Shown here piece after piece: positions 1-10,100 of a stretch of 25,792 nucleotides of DNA. Made by a program: the position numbers and the translations under genes. This stretch comes from Baffinella frigidus. Taxonomy: Eukaryota; Cryptophyceae; Cryptomonadales; Baffinellaceae. Under the pieces are notes generated by a model, which saw only the letters and a program-made list of their open reading frames with translations, had not been told where the DNA came from and did no database searches. The stretch is from contig MU646528.1 in the NCBI GenBank assembly GCA_026770585.1, forward strand, positions 487,157 through 512,948, read 5' to 3'. Position 1 is the first letter of the stretch; every line of letters begins with the position of its first letter.

Positions 1-40
1 GGCGGGGCTGTTCCCTGCCGAGGGTCCACACCTCCAGAGG

Positions 41-313
41 CACAGCCTACACAGTCCGAACCTGCCCACGCGGTGACGTAAACCCTAAAACCTAAACCAT
101 AACCCCTAAACCCTTAACCCTTAAGCTTAAACCCTAAACCCTAAAACCTAAACCCTAAACCCTAAACCCTAAACCCTAAACCCTAAACCCTAAACAATAA
201 ACAATAAACAATAAACAATAAACAATAAATACTAAACCCTAAACCCTAAACCCCAAACCCTAAACCCTAAACCCTAAACCCTAAACAGCCTGAACCCGCC
301 CACGCGGTGACGT
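41..313. repeat. Telomere-like heptamer array bounded by a direct repeat
   Basis: Degenerate CCCTAAA units with a block of CAATAAA variants (about 196-228). CCTGCCCACGCGGTGACG (ending at 79) and CCCGCCCACGCGGTGACG (ending at 313) flank the array as direct repeats. Confidence 0.9.
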
Positions 314-768
314 TTTCCTCGGCGCTCCGGTTTCACTTGCGCGTTCTAGCTCTATCTCAGTCTATTCGGCCTCACCAATTTGGTGAGCCCAGGCTCGTTT
401 CCGCTCCGTGGACGGGTGCGAACCACGAACCCAGCATGTCAATTTGAGAATAGTCGGTCAACCCGAGCGAGGCAGAGCGACATTCCGGGGAAAGGAGGTG
501 CGCGCTCTCGTCGGACGGGCATCAGGGTGTTCACGAATCAAATACCCGAAATCCTTGGGAGGATCCAATAAAAGCTCCCTACGGGTTGCTGGTGGTGTGC
601 TATCGTCAGACGGGAGGCATCTGGGTTTTCACGCGTAGGGGGGAAGGTGCGGGGAAGGCGCGGGACTGGTGGGGTGTGTTCAGAAGCTGTCACAGCACGC
701 TGTCTTGCCGCTGACACTTCAGGCCGACCTAAACCCTGAACCCCAGACCCCAGACCCCAGACCTAGCG
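314..768. other. No supported gene; short internal duplication
   Basis: Similar ~30-nt segments occur at about 509-536 and 602-632 (both with TCGTC(G/A)GACGGG and ending in TTCACG). No convincing coding region. Confidence 0.5.
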
Positions 769-830
769 CGAACCGGGAGAGCGCCGTGTCTAGTTTTACC
801 CCAGGCAAAGGGCTGTGCTCCGGGTATTTG
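769..830 (-). other. Inverted diverged copy of helicase exon 1 segment
   Basis: On the minus strand it encodes YPEHSPLPGVKLDTALSRFA, matching exon 1 at PEH, VK(I/L)DTAL and RF. No splice context could be assigned. Confidence 0.55.
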
Positions 831-908
831 CAGCAAATTTGCATGACGTCTGGTCTCAAACAACGCCGCGTCGCCGCTGCACTATGCAGGAGGGCCACGG
901 GGGAGGAC

Positions 909-1589
909 CTCATGCTCGTTCCCAGCGTTGACCGTCGCCGCGAGGGAGAACCCGCCGCACCCCACCCCGCCCGCGGAGATGCCGAGCGCCGGCGGGGAGG
1001 TGTATCCCTCCCCGGCATTGACGATGTGCACCTGTGCGACGGCCCCGCCGCTCCGTGTGAACTCGGCCAGGAACCCTGACCCGCCCCCCCCGGATGCGGT
1101 GAGCTCCCCGTCGGAGAGGCACCCGGAGCCTCCTGAGACGATTTCAACGGCGGCGACGCAGCCTCCTGTCGCAGTGGGGCAGGGCTGCTGGAACGCGAGC
1201 GCCACGAACGACGCGCCCGCGCCGCCCGCCGCAGCGGGATCGCCCGCAAAGTCGACGTGGAACGTGGCGTCTGAGTTCACCGAGGCTGCGCCGTTTGACT
1301 CGCGCGCCAAGATGGTGAAAGCTGCTGGGACCCCGGCCGTTGCGACGAAAAGCCCGCCGCCCAGAGCGGTGGAGCGGGCGGCGAGCACACTACTTGCCCG
1401 CATTCCGGAGCAGAATTGCGACTCAGCCGGAGAGAGGGATTGATCCGCTTGGTCCGCTGGAGTCGCCATCGCCAAGAAAAATACAAGCACTGCCAGGACC
1501 CTGTGCTGGGGCCACAACCGCGGCGACAGAAGGGTCCGCAGAGCAACCACCGCCCCCCGCTGCGGCTCCTCCCGCCCACAAGCTGGCAT
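909..1589 (-). CDS. Probable first exon of a secreted or surface protein gene
   Basis: The minus-strand frame from 1589 begins MPACGREEPQRG and carries a hydrophobic core RVLAVLVFFLAMATPADQA, a likely signal peptide after a long n-region. Then VATAGVPAAFTILARESNG resembles the start of a filamin-type Ig-like repeat, and VHIVNAGEGYTSPPALGISA resembles the 'GGSGYTSAPT' surface-protein repeat. The region is G+C-rich and open from 1709, so an earlier Met is possible. A candidate donor lies after NAGNEHE (GAG|gtcctc at 908). No following exon was identified toward position 1, so this is a partial gene of unknown function. Confidence 0.6.
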
Positions 1590-1923
1590 CCCCCGCCGCC
1601 CTCCCTGCTCTACGACAACCCCGACGGGCCTGGCGGCGGGACACATCTCAGACTGGTCATGCTGCCCCCAATCTCGGCAGTGCGGCCGGTCCGCGGGCAT
1701 TCTTCCCACTCCAAGAATTCTTCAACCAGAAGTTCGAGATCCACAGTGCGAACACGCAGCCGGTAGCTCGCGTGCTGGGAGATGCTGTGGGCCCAGGAAC
1801 CCCCCGAGGATCAGATGAGAAAATCCCAACTTCTCCCGGGAAAATCGAACTTTACAATGTCAACTTTCTAAAGTTGATGCTTTACACGTCGCGGTCAAGT
1901 AAAGCAACTCAAATGCTTTCCCT

Positions 1924-3230
1924 TTGACCTAAAGGACCTAAAGGACCTTTAGCATTTAAAACCGAAAGGGCCTAAAGGATCTCACCCCACACCCCCACAC
2001 AATCCTTCTCAACCCTTGGAATCTTGTTTCCTCTTGTCATCTGGGGTATCCGTGGTTGGAGCTCTTACGCGCTTCACCATGGGATACCATGAGCCTCATA
2101 AAGGCTGACTTGGGTTCGGTGTGTGTGTGAGCATGGCAGCGATGTCGCATACCTTCACACACCCCAAGAGAACCACCCACGTATCCCCTCTTCACGAGCC
2201 TCTGCACTGGAAAGCTAAACGCGATCCGAAAGCAAAAATGCTTTCTCTGCAGTCCTTTCTACGGAAGGGCGTGTCGTTGGCATATGTTGGGAGAAATTAA
2301 AACCTAAAGGACCTAAAACCTAAAGGACCTAAAGGATCCCCTCTTCACGAGCCTCTGCACTGGAGAGCTAAACGCGATCTGAAAGCAACAATGCTTTCAC
2401 TGCAGTCCTTTCTACGGAAGGGCGTGTCGTTGGGCTATGTTGGGAGCATTTAAAACCGAAAGGACCTAAAGAGCCTCATTAAGGCTGACTTGGGTTCGGT
2501 GCGTGTAAGTGAGAATGGGAGCGGTATCGAATACCTTAAGAAACCTCAAGAGAAAAACCCTGTATCCTCTCTTCACGAGCCTCTGCACTGGAGAGCGAAA
2601 CGCGATCCGAGAGCAAAAATGCTTTCTCTGCAGTCCTTTCTACGGAAGGGCGTGTCGTTGGGCTGTGTTGGGAGCATTTACAACCGAAAGGACCTAAAGG
2701 ATCAGATCCTCTGTACAGGGGGGCTTGATGTGATCCGAAAGGAAGCATGGCCTTTCTACAGAACCAGTTCCGGTGTCCGCCTATGTTGGGAGCTCGAAGA
2801 ACCTAAAGGACCTCAAGGATCTAACATGCTTTTTCTGCAGATCTTCTTTACGGAAAGGCGTGTCGTTGGGCTATGTTGGGAGCATTTAAAACCGAAAGGA
2901 CCTAAAGGATCTCTGATTCGATCCTCTGCACCGGGGGGCCTGATGTGATCCGAAAGGAAGCATGGTTTTTCTGCAGATAAGTTCCAGTGTCCGCCTATGT
3001 TTGGAGCTCAAAGAACCTAAAGGACCTAAGGATCTCTGCAGATCTTTTCTACGGAAAGGCGTGTCGTTGGGCTATGTTGGGAGAAATCAAAACCTAAAGG
3101 ACCTAAAGTTTCTGCTGCGATCCTCTGCACCGGGGGGCCTGAATGTGATCCGAAAGGGACCATGGCTTTTTTGCAGAACAAGTTCCCGTGTCCGCCTATG
3201 TCGGGGGCTCGAAGAACCTAAAGGACCTAA
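1924..3230. repeat. Tandem array of ~130-bp units with CCTAAAGGA (family D)
   Basis: Units at about 2190, 2339, 2572, 2826 and 3036 share GAGCCTCTGCACTGGA, GCAGTCCTTTCTACGGAA, GGCGTGTCGTTGGGCTATG and a tail of ACCTAAAGGA. A second unit type contains GTGTCCGCCTATGTTGGGAG. Open frames here simply follow the repeat. Confidence 0.85.
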
Positions 3231-3292
3231 AGACCCCCCCCCCCCTCCCGGCCCCGGTCGTGTTTGACAATTTATTAAACCTGCTTCCCCCC

Positions 3293-3454
3293 CACACAGC
3301 GGCCTACAAAGGGACTTCGTAAATAACCCACAAGTGATAATCCATATGACCCTACGGTAGGCACTATCGGAGGGACATGGGGGGGTTCCTACGGATAAGG
3401 TGACGAAAAGTAGGTCAAAATTGGGCCAAAAGTCCCTTAGTAGCCCGCTGTGTG
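3293..3454. mobile_element. Foldback element, family A copy 1
   Basis: Terminal inverted repeats CACACAGCGG...CCGCTGTGTG with CTACGGTAGG and GGTTCCTACGGATAAGGT inside. No transposase; MITE-like. Confidence 0.8.
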
Positions 3455-3479
3455 GACTCGATAATTTATTCAATCCTAA

Positions 3480-3909
3480 AGGTCCTGAATTAATGCCGCA
3501 TTTCTCCCCACTCCTAGTTGCAGCAAGGTCTCACAAGCCCTTCGTGGAAGGGAATACATGGTGGCCATATTGATTTCGATCCGTTATGAACACACTTTTC
3601 TTTCTCCAGAAAAGGTCTCTCTCTACCCCCCTCTTGCTCAGACACAACCTCGGCGGGGTTTATACATGGTTGCAGTGTTGCAAGTAATAAAAGTTCCTCC
3701 TTTCGTCTTTCTGTCTCGCCTTCGCCTCTCCCTTTCCTGCTCCTTTATGTTCCCCATCGTGCTTGAACATGCAAAAAACTGGCTTTTGCCCTGTGTGTGG
3801 AAATGCATAAGTGACACAGCTTCGGTGGGGTTCCATCCAGATCGGCAGTGTGGTAGTAATCCCTCCCCTCCTCCTTTCTTTTCCCCATCGTGCTTTACAA
3901 CTTTCTGAC
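3480..3909. repeat. Family C-related repeat, copy 1
   Basis: Contains ATACATGGTGGCCATATTGA, CACTTTTCTTTCTCCAGAAA and CTCAGACACAACCTCGGCGG, each recurring in altered form at 4066-4260. No coding region supported. Confidence 0.55.
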
Positions 3910-4050
3910 AAGCAGGGTTTAGGGTTCGAGGTTTCGGGTTTGTGGTTTCAGGTTCAGGGTTTAGGGTTCAGAGTGTATGGTTTATGGTTTATGGTTCAGA
4001 GCATAGGGTTCAGAGTTTAGGGTTTGGGGGTTGGGGTTTAGGGTTTACCG
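3910..4050. repeat. Telomere-like array in TTTAGGG orientation
   Basis: Degenerate GGTTTAGGGTTCAGGG-type units, opposite in orientation to most arrays in the window. Confidence 0.85.
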
Positions 4051-4065
4051 CACGTCTCCAGCGCG

Positions 4066-4260
4066 AATACATGGGTGGTGTTTTTTATTATTTGCAATAA
4101 ACGCACTTTTCTCTCTAGAAAATTTCTTTCTTTACTCGCCTCTGGCTCAGACACAGCCTCTGTTGGGTTTTCTACAACTTTGCGTTGCATGTGATAAGGT
4201 CTTTCCGTTAGTAATAATGTTATAAAGGTCTTTCCGTTAGACAAGTAATAAAGGTCTTTC
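4066..4260. repeat. Family C-related repeat, copy 2
   Basis: AATACATGGGTGG, CACTTTTCTCTCTAGAAAAT and CTCAGACACAGCCTCTGTTG parallel copy 1. It ends in a short tandem duplication of AAGGTCTTTCCGTTAG. Confidence 0.55.
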
Positions 4261-4282
4261 CGTTAGACAACCTACAGAGACT

Positions 4283-4490
4283 AGTGTGGCCGACGAGAAC
4301 CCATCAACCAGTATCATAACTACCACTTTTTGTTGAAAACTGAAACTGCCCGGGTCATGGGTCTGTTTTTCAGTTTTTTGACAAAAAACTGGCCCAAACT
4401 GCAAGTTGATGGTGTTAAAAACTGATGGGTAGCATTCTCTCTTGCTTAAAAACTGATGGGTGGCCTTTGCCCTGACTCGTCGGCCACACT
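4283..4490. mobile_element. Foldback element with 15-bp terminal inverted repeats
   Basis: AGTGTGGCCGACGAG at the left end and CTCGTCGGCCACACT at the right end. The interior has several copies of AAAAACTG(A)TGGGT-like sequence. No coding capacity. Confidence 0.8.
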
Positions 4491-4660
4491 AATAGAGACA
4501 CTAGTCACGACACGGACTGAAAAAACTGCCGTCGAGGCCGATCTCTAATGTGGGTCTGCGGTAAATTCGGTGGTCAATTATGTTGGGAACCAATAAAACC
4601 TTAAGACGGCTGTCTTATTTCTACCCCTAAGATACACCAAAATCGTATTCATTATGAATA

Positions 4661-4833
4661 GAGCGTTTGCGGTAATTGTTGTCCGTTTTCGATTTGCAGT
4701 TTTCGGGGTTTCGGGTTTTCATTTGTACCAGAAGTGTCCATTTAAAATATTTTACGACCTTAACAACATTTTAAAAAACCCGAAAACCCGAAAACTGCAA
4801 GTCGAAAACGGACAACAATTACCGCAAACGCTC
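4661..4833. mobile_element. Long foldback element with TA flanks
   Basis: Arms of about 60 bp begin GAGCGTTTGCGGTAATTGTT and are nearly exact inverted copies. TA on both sides (4659-4660, 4834-4835) fits a Tc1/mariner-type MITE. Confidence 0.85.
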
Positions 4834-4861
4834 TACTCGGCGGGATTAGATTATGTATGGA

Positions 4862-5009
4862 CTAGCTCTGTTCCACTTCGATTTTGTCTCACCATCAATT
4901 CACCCCCCCCCCCAATTTTTCAGGTAAATTTTAGGGGGGGGGTCAAAATTCACCTGAGAAATCTCGGGGGGGGCGAATTGATGGTGAAACGAAATCGAAG
5001 TGGAGCTAG
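4862..5009. mobile_element. Foldback element with 5-bp target duplication
   Basis: CTAGCTCTGTTCCACTTCGA and its near-complement at the other end enclose C- and G-runs. ATGGA flanks both sides (4857-4861 and 5010-5014). Confidence 0.85.
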
Positions 5010-5014
5010 ATGGA

Positions 5015-6026
5015 GGCGTCCTTTAGTCTTTGCATGGAGACACTTATTGACACTTATTGACTTCATTCGAAAGAGAAATGCACGGCGCAGAATTGAGACG
5101 AGAGTAGGAAAACATATGGGGACTGCTCCAGCGTTGTCCTACTCAAGAAACTGCCACTACCCATATTGGGGGATCCATCAGAGGCAGACCTCCAGAGAAG
5201 CCAACGCCCCTCATGTTTTCCGCAGAGCACCCCGTTGCGTGAGAGCCTCTGCCTATCCACACGCAGCTGCCCAGTCCTTCCTTTAGGTCCGTCCTACGTA
5301 TTCGCTGATTTCGTTGATTCCGTGTTCATTAAACAGGATTGTCGGTGTCAGCCCGTGCCGTCCCCAAGCTAGGACCGGGTCAGCCTTGCTTCCCAAATAG
5401 AGCATTGGGCTCCGCCCGCTGTGGTTTCAGGGGCCGCTCCCGGTGGTCGCGCTTAGACCTATCTGGCAAATTTGCCATACTGGTCGTCCACGTTCCCTTC
5501 TTAAAACTATCAGAGTGTTCCTACAGTGCGCACACCCCCCAGGGATGCACTCGGGTACTGTGAGCAGCGCAATGCCGGAACCCAGTATCCTCTACATGCG
5601 AGGCCGACGAGCGCGCCGTCCCCCCCCCCACGAATGCCCCCCCCCGGTCGCCTTCTCCCGCCCCCCGGGCGTATCGGAGCGAAGAGCCCGGTACCGCGAA
5701 CGAAGGATGGTCCGGGCACGACTCTGAGATGATCAGCGCAAATTTTGCTGTTAACCTTACCTAGTTAACTTAGAAGGAATTTCGTTTTATTGGGCGGAAT
5801 GGCGGAAGTCATGCGGCTTTGGGCGTGAAGACCTCAGCTGTGGCTCCTTGTCCCAGAGGTGAACACCGAGATCTTGACCGCTTTCGTGTGGCTTGTCGTG
5901 GCAGATCTTGCGTAGGGACCCTGCTTCGCTCGCTGGCGCCCTCTCTGTTGAGGGTTTGTTGAAGGAATCTCCACCCTGGGGCAGTGCACTGCGGGCAGCG
6001 CCCGCCGTTTTTGAGGCCCTGGCATG
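5015..6026. other. No supported gene
   Basis: Mixed sequence with a direct GACACTTATT duplication (5039-5059) and C-runs near 5615-5665. The open frames lack recognisable motifs or splice continuity. Confidence 0.45.
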
Positions 6027-6186
6027 GTTCCTGCTGTAGGGTCCCAGGGGGTGGCGGTTTCTTATGAGCAAGGTAATCCTGTACCCCCCCCCCTAGGACC
6101 ACCGTAGGGCCCTAGCTAGGCATAGCCCTACTGTAGAGTCCTAGAGGGAGGCGGTTTCTTATGAGCGAGGTACCCCTGTACATAGT
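6027..6186. repeat. Family H repeat, tandem pair
   Basis: Two ~49-nt copies (6035-6083, 6132-6181) share GGCGGTTTCTTATGAGC(A/G)AGGTA and end in CCTGTAC. Related pieces lie at 24166-24540 and 25225-25325. Confidence 0.75.
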
Positions 6187-6861
6187 GACCCGCCTGTCTG
6201 TCGAGACCAGGGGTTGGGGTGTAGCTTTGGGCTGATGAGACGCACCGCTGAACAGCACTGTCGGGACATGCAATCGCCACAGCACCAGCATGAAAAGCGT
6301 GTACAGGAATATGTTATTACAGTTTATCTCGAAAAGTACCTGTACAGCTTGGCTGGGGATCACGGCATTTTCACCTAGGGCAAGGAGTAGCCGCCTGAAA
6401 AAAGTTTTTGCACAGATCGAACGCGGACACTATCCTAGGAATTCCATCCAAAGATTACTTGATTCGGACTAGGGGTTGAGGTGTGAAGGCCATTGGAAGT
6501 TGAGGCACGGAGCTAATAGGCCAAAAAAAAAAATCATTAGAAATTGTAAGGAATTAACCCCTGACATAACGACCCTGTTTCGTATTGGGCAGCCTAATTC
6601 GGAGCCCGACTTAATTGGATGACGCCGCCAACAAAAGGTCGGATTTTAAACGAAACTTATTATTTTTGAACTCCTTTTAGACGGGAAATTTCTAAGTTGA
6701 CTACCCAAAGTCAACACCTGTCAACTTAGTCGTGGCTGACCTTGGAGCCATTGGTGCGAACAAAGTTCTTGGTTCGCCTTTTTGTTCAACAAGGGGAACA
6801 ATTTTTAATTCGGGAAGGTGTTCAGAGAGAGACCTTTGGTGGTGACACCTCTTGCGGCTAG
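6187..6861. promoter_or_regulatory. Upstream region of the helicase gene
   Basis: No exon found. It holds an A-run near 6524 and a 9-bp stem TAAGTTGAC/GTCAACTTA (6693-6728). Placement as promoter is inferred only from position; no TATA box is claimed. Confidence 0.3.
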
Positions 6862-7134
6862 ATGAGCGCGCCAGCTACAGGGTTGCTGGCAATGCAGGCA
6901 CTCGTTGCGGGCTTACCCCATGCCAAAGCCCAAGAAATCATCGAAACTTATGTGAAGGAGCAGCGACGAGCAGAGGATGCAGAGCAACGAGCTCAGGGAG
7001 CAGAGCGGCAGCAACGCGAGGTGCAAGAGCGAGAGAACAACGCTCTGATGCTCTGCCCTGAGCACCCGGAGGACAGACTCTCGAGAGTGAAGATCGACAC
7101 GGCGCTCACGCGGTTCACCGCGACCGAGATCGAG
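6862..7134 (+). CDS. Helicase gene exon 1 (N-terminus)
   Basis: Starts MSAPATGLLAMQ; TAG at 6859-6861 is in frame and directly upstream, which fixes this ATG as the first possible start. Residues ~30-65 are rich in E, Q, R and A (KEQRRAEDAEQRAQ) and are likely a helical or coiled-coil segment. The end, VKIDTALTRFTATEIE, leads into donor GAG|gtagtc in phase 0. The peptide around PEHPEDRLSRVKIDTAL recurs in two non-functional copies elsewhere in the window (8058-8128 and, inverted, 769-830). Confidence 0.85.
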
Positions 7135-10100
7135 GTAGTCACCTTGTCTCCTGCGCGCCGCTCGTTTGAGGCGCTCGGTATGTGCTAACCTCCCGACCCG
7201 CACCAGGTGCTCAAGTACATCTACCAAGCGCTGCAGTACAGCAAGAAGTGTGCGTACATGACCGGCGAACCCAAGTTTGCCGCGCGTAAGCTCAACTTCG
7301 ACGAAGCGGACGCAGGCGAGAACGTGGAGAACGTGCTGGTCGGCGAGTGCCAGTGCGGTAGGCTCCACCCCGCAACAACCCTAGACCCTAAACCCCAAAC
7401 CCCAAACCCCAAACCCTAAACCCCAAACCCTGAACCCCAAACCATGAACCATGAACCCTAAACCCTAAACCCTACGTTCTGCCATGCCCAATCCAACCAT
7501 CAAACCGACCCTCCGACCCTCCCCAGACACGAGGGCATCACCTCCTTGTGTTTACAGGCCTCGGTGCTCCCCGGCGGCAGGCAAATCGCTGGAAGCCGCG
7601 TTTCTGGCGTGGGTCGCCTTCTTCGTCCTGGGGTGCCTCCCGATCGTGCTGGTGCGCAGCGTCGGGGGCAAGGTGCAGGGCACCGACGACATGAAGAAGG
7701 CCCTTGAGAACCTCAACGATTGTATCACGGCCCTTCTCCGAGCGCGAGACCCGGTGCGTTCCCAATCCTACACCCGAAGCCCTCAACCCTAGAGTGTACG
7801 CTCACCTTACCACTACCACCACCACCACCACCACCACCACCACCTAAACCCTAAACCCTAAACCCCAAACCTCACCACCACCACACTACCCCTAAACCCT
7901 AAACCCTAAACCCTAAACCCTAAACCCGAAACCCGAAACCCTAAACCCGAAACCCGAAACCACCACGCGAAACCCCTTACTCTCGTCCCTCACCTCGGGT
8001 CATTCTCGCACCACACCATGGTGTTCCCTAAACTCGTCACGGTCATTGAATCCGCCCAACAACGCTCTGCCCTGAGCACCCGCAGGACAGACTCTCGAGC
8101 GTGAAGATCCACACGGCGCTCACAAGGCCCCTCTTGAGAGGGGAGGGGGGGGAGAGGGGGGGAGGCAGCACACTGTACCCAGGCTGGAAACCTCCCCTCT
8201 GAAATAGCCGGCTATTCCGCATCGTCTTGCTGAGCGCGAGTCCCCGAAGCAGGAGGGGTGGACCCAAGTGTTCATCGACAAGTTCAAGATTCTCAACACC
8301 GTGGACAAGGAGAAGGACGTCCACATGGCCATCAAGACCCACCGGGGCACCGCCCTCGTCCAGCTCAACAACCCCTCGCACCTCCGAAAGCTCAAGCTCT
8401 CCTACACCATGGGGGCCCAGAGGTGGTTCCCGGCGAAGCTCATAGCTCGCAAGGGGGCCTCCTGGGAGGTCAGGTATCACGGCACCGGCGAGACGGAAAC
8501 GTTGGACGTGAGCGCCATTCAGCTTGTGCGTGGATCGACGCGAGTGAAGGTCACTGATCCGGGGAGCCTGGAGGAGTTCCAGCCTGTGTCAGCCAAGAAG
8601 TCTGACGATCTCCGCAGGCACGACTCCGTCTTCGAAGTGATTCGGCAAGAGGTCGGCCTGAAGCAGGTGCGCATCGGAGGAGGAGGGCCCTAGTCACCTG
8701 TAAAAAATATTGTTTTTAACAATACACGCCATCGTAGCTGAGCACACGTGCATCGAATCTAATTCTGATTCTGCTGCGTGGGGCTAAACCCTAAACCCGA
8801 AACCCTTTCCCTGAAACCCGCAGTCCAAGGCGCGGGTGGTGTTCATCGTCGACGAGGCAGATCTCGTGCTGGGCAACCCTGACCGCAAAAGCAACGTCTC
8901 TGCGAGACTTCACTTTCACGACAAGGTACGCGCTCGCAAAGGTTTAGGATTTCAGGTTTAGGGTTTAGGCGCATGTCAAGCTTACGAGTGACCACTCTCC
9001 CATCCGCGCACACCCGCTCGTACGCTCGCATTCCCTCGCTCACTGGGCCTCTCCTCGCCCGCAGGTTGATTCGGAGGCGGCGATGGAGGACACCGAGTAC
9101 ATGCACACGCGCCGCGGGCTCCGCGAGCACGTGACCCCTCATCCCCAACCCCCGAACCCTAAACCTACCCTGTAAAGATTAGTAAACCTGGCCAACACTG
9201 AACCCTAAACCCTAACACCTAACCCCTAAACCATCGACACTCAACCCTCAACCGTAAACCCTCAACCCTAAAACCCTATACCCTGAACCCTGAACCCTAA
9301 ACCCTAAACCCTGAACCCTGAACCCTAAACCCTAAACCCTAAACCGTAAACCCTAAACCCTAAACCCTAAACCCTAATCCCTAAACCGTAAACCCTACAC
9401 CCTGAACCATAAGCCGTAAACCATAAACCATAAAATCATAAACCATAAACCATAAACCATAAACCATAAACCCTAAACCCTAAACCCTAAACCATAAACC
9501 CCGAACCCTAAACCCTAAACCATAAACCACAAACCCTAAATCCTATAACCTACACCCTAAACCCTAAACCCTACAACCTGCACCCTGCACCCTAAACCCT
9601 AAACCAACCTAAACCCTAAACCCTAAACTCTACACTATACATCCCGAACCATAAACCCTAAAGCATAGACCATAAACCGTAAACCCTAAATACTGAACAC
9701 TAAACACCAAACACTAAACCCTAGCATTGCTCCCTCGACCACCACGATTGACGACTAGTCACTCCATAAACCCCAACCTCTGAACACTCAACACTCAGCT
9801 CTAAACCCTACACCCTAAAACCTAAAACCTAAAACCTACATCCTAAAATCTAAACCCTAAAACCAAAACCCTAAAACCCCAAACCCCAAACCCCAAACCC
9901 CAAACCCCAAACCCTAAACCCTAAACCCTAAACCCCCTGTGCCATATACCCTAAGCCCTAAACCCGAACCCAGGTGTATGGCGCTGTGTCCATCACCGCT
10001 ACCCCCGCTGCACTTTTCATCTGCACCTGGCAGGTTCACGGTTTTGGGTTTAGGGTGGGTTTAAGGTTTAAGGTTTTGGGTGTAGGGTGGGTTCAGGGTT

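Noticed and set aside
80-286. Chromosome end (true telomere)
   Set aside because: The array is short, degenerate, and flanked on both sides by non-telomeric sequence; many similar arrays lie deep in introns.
719-1249. Alternative minus-strand frame over the secreted-protein exon
   Set aside because: Arg/Ser-rich shadow typical of G+C-rich DNA; the other frame has a signal peptide and domain motifs. Only its 769-830 part is kept, as a copy of the exon 1 segment.
3087-3473. Minus-strand open frame through family A and D repeats
   Set aside because: Similar peptides (YSRNPFVVRCV type) arise wherever the family A end is read on the minus strand, so it reflects the repeat.
4654-5286. Open frame of about 210 codons
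   Set aside because: It runs through two foldback elements and their homopolymer cores; the peptide has no motif.
9150-9972. CRISPR-like or satellite array
   Set aside because: No constant repeat with unique spacers; units are 7 nt and grade into each other.
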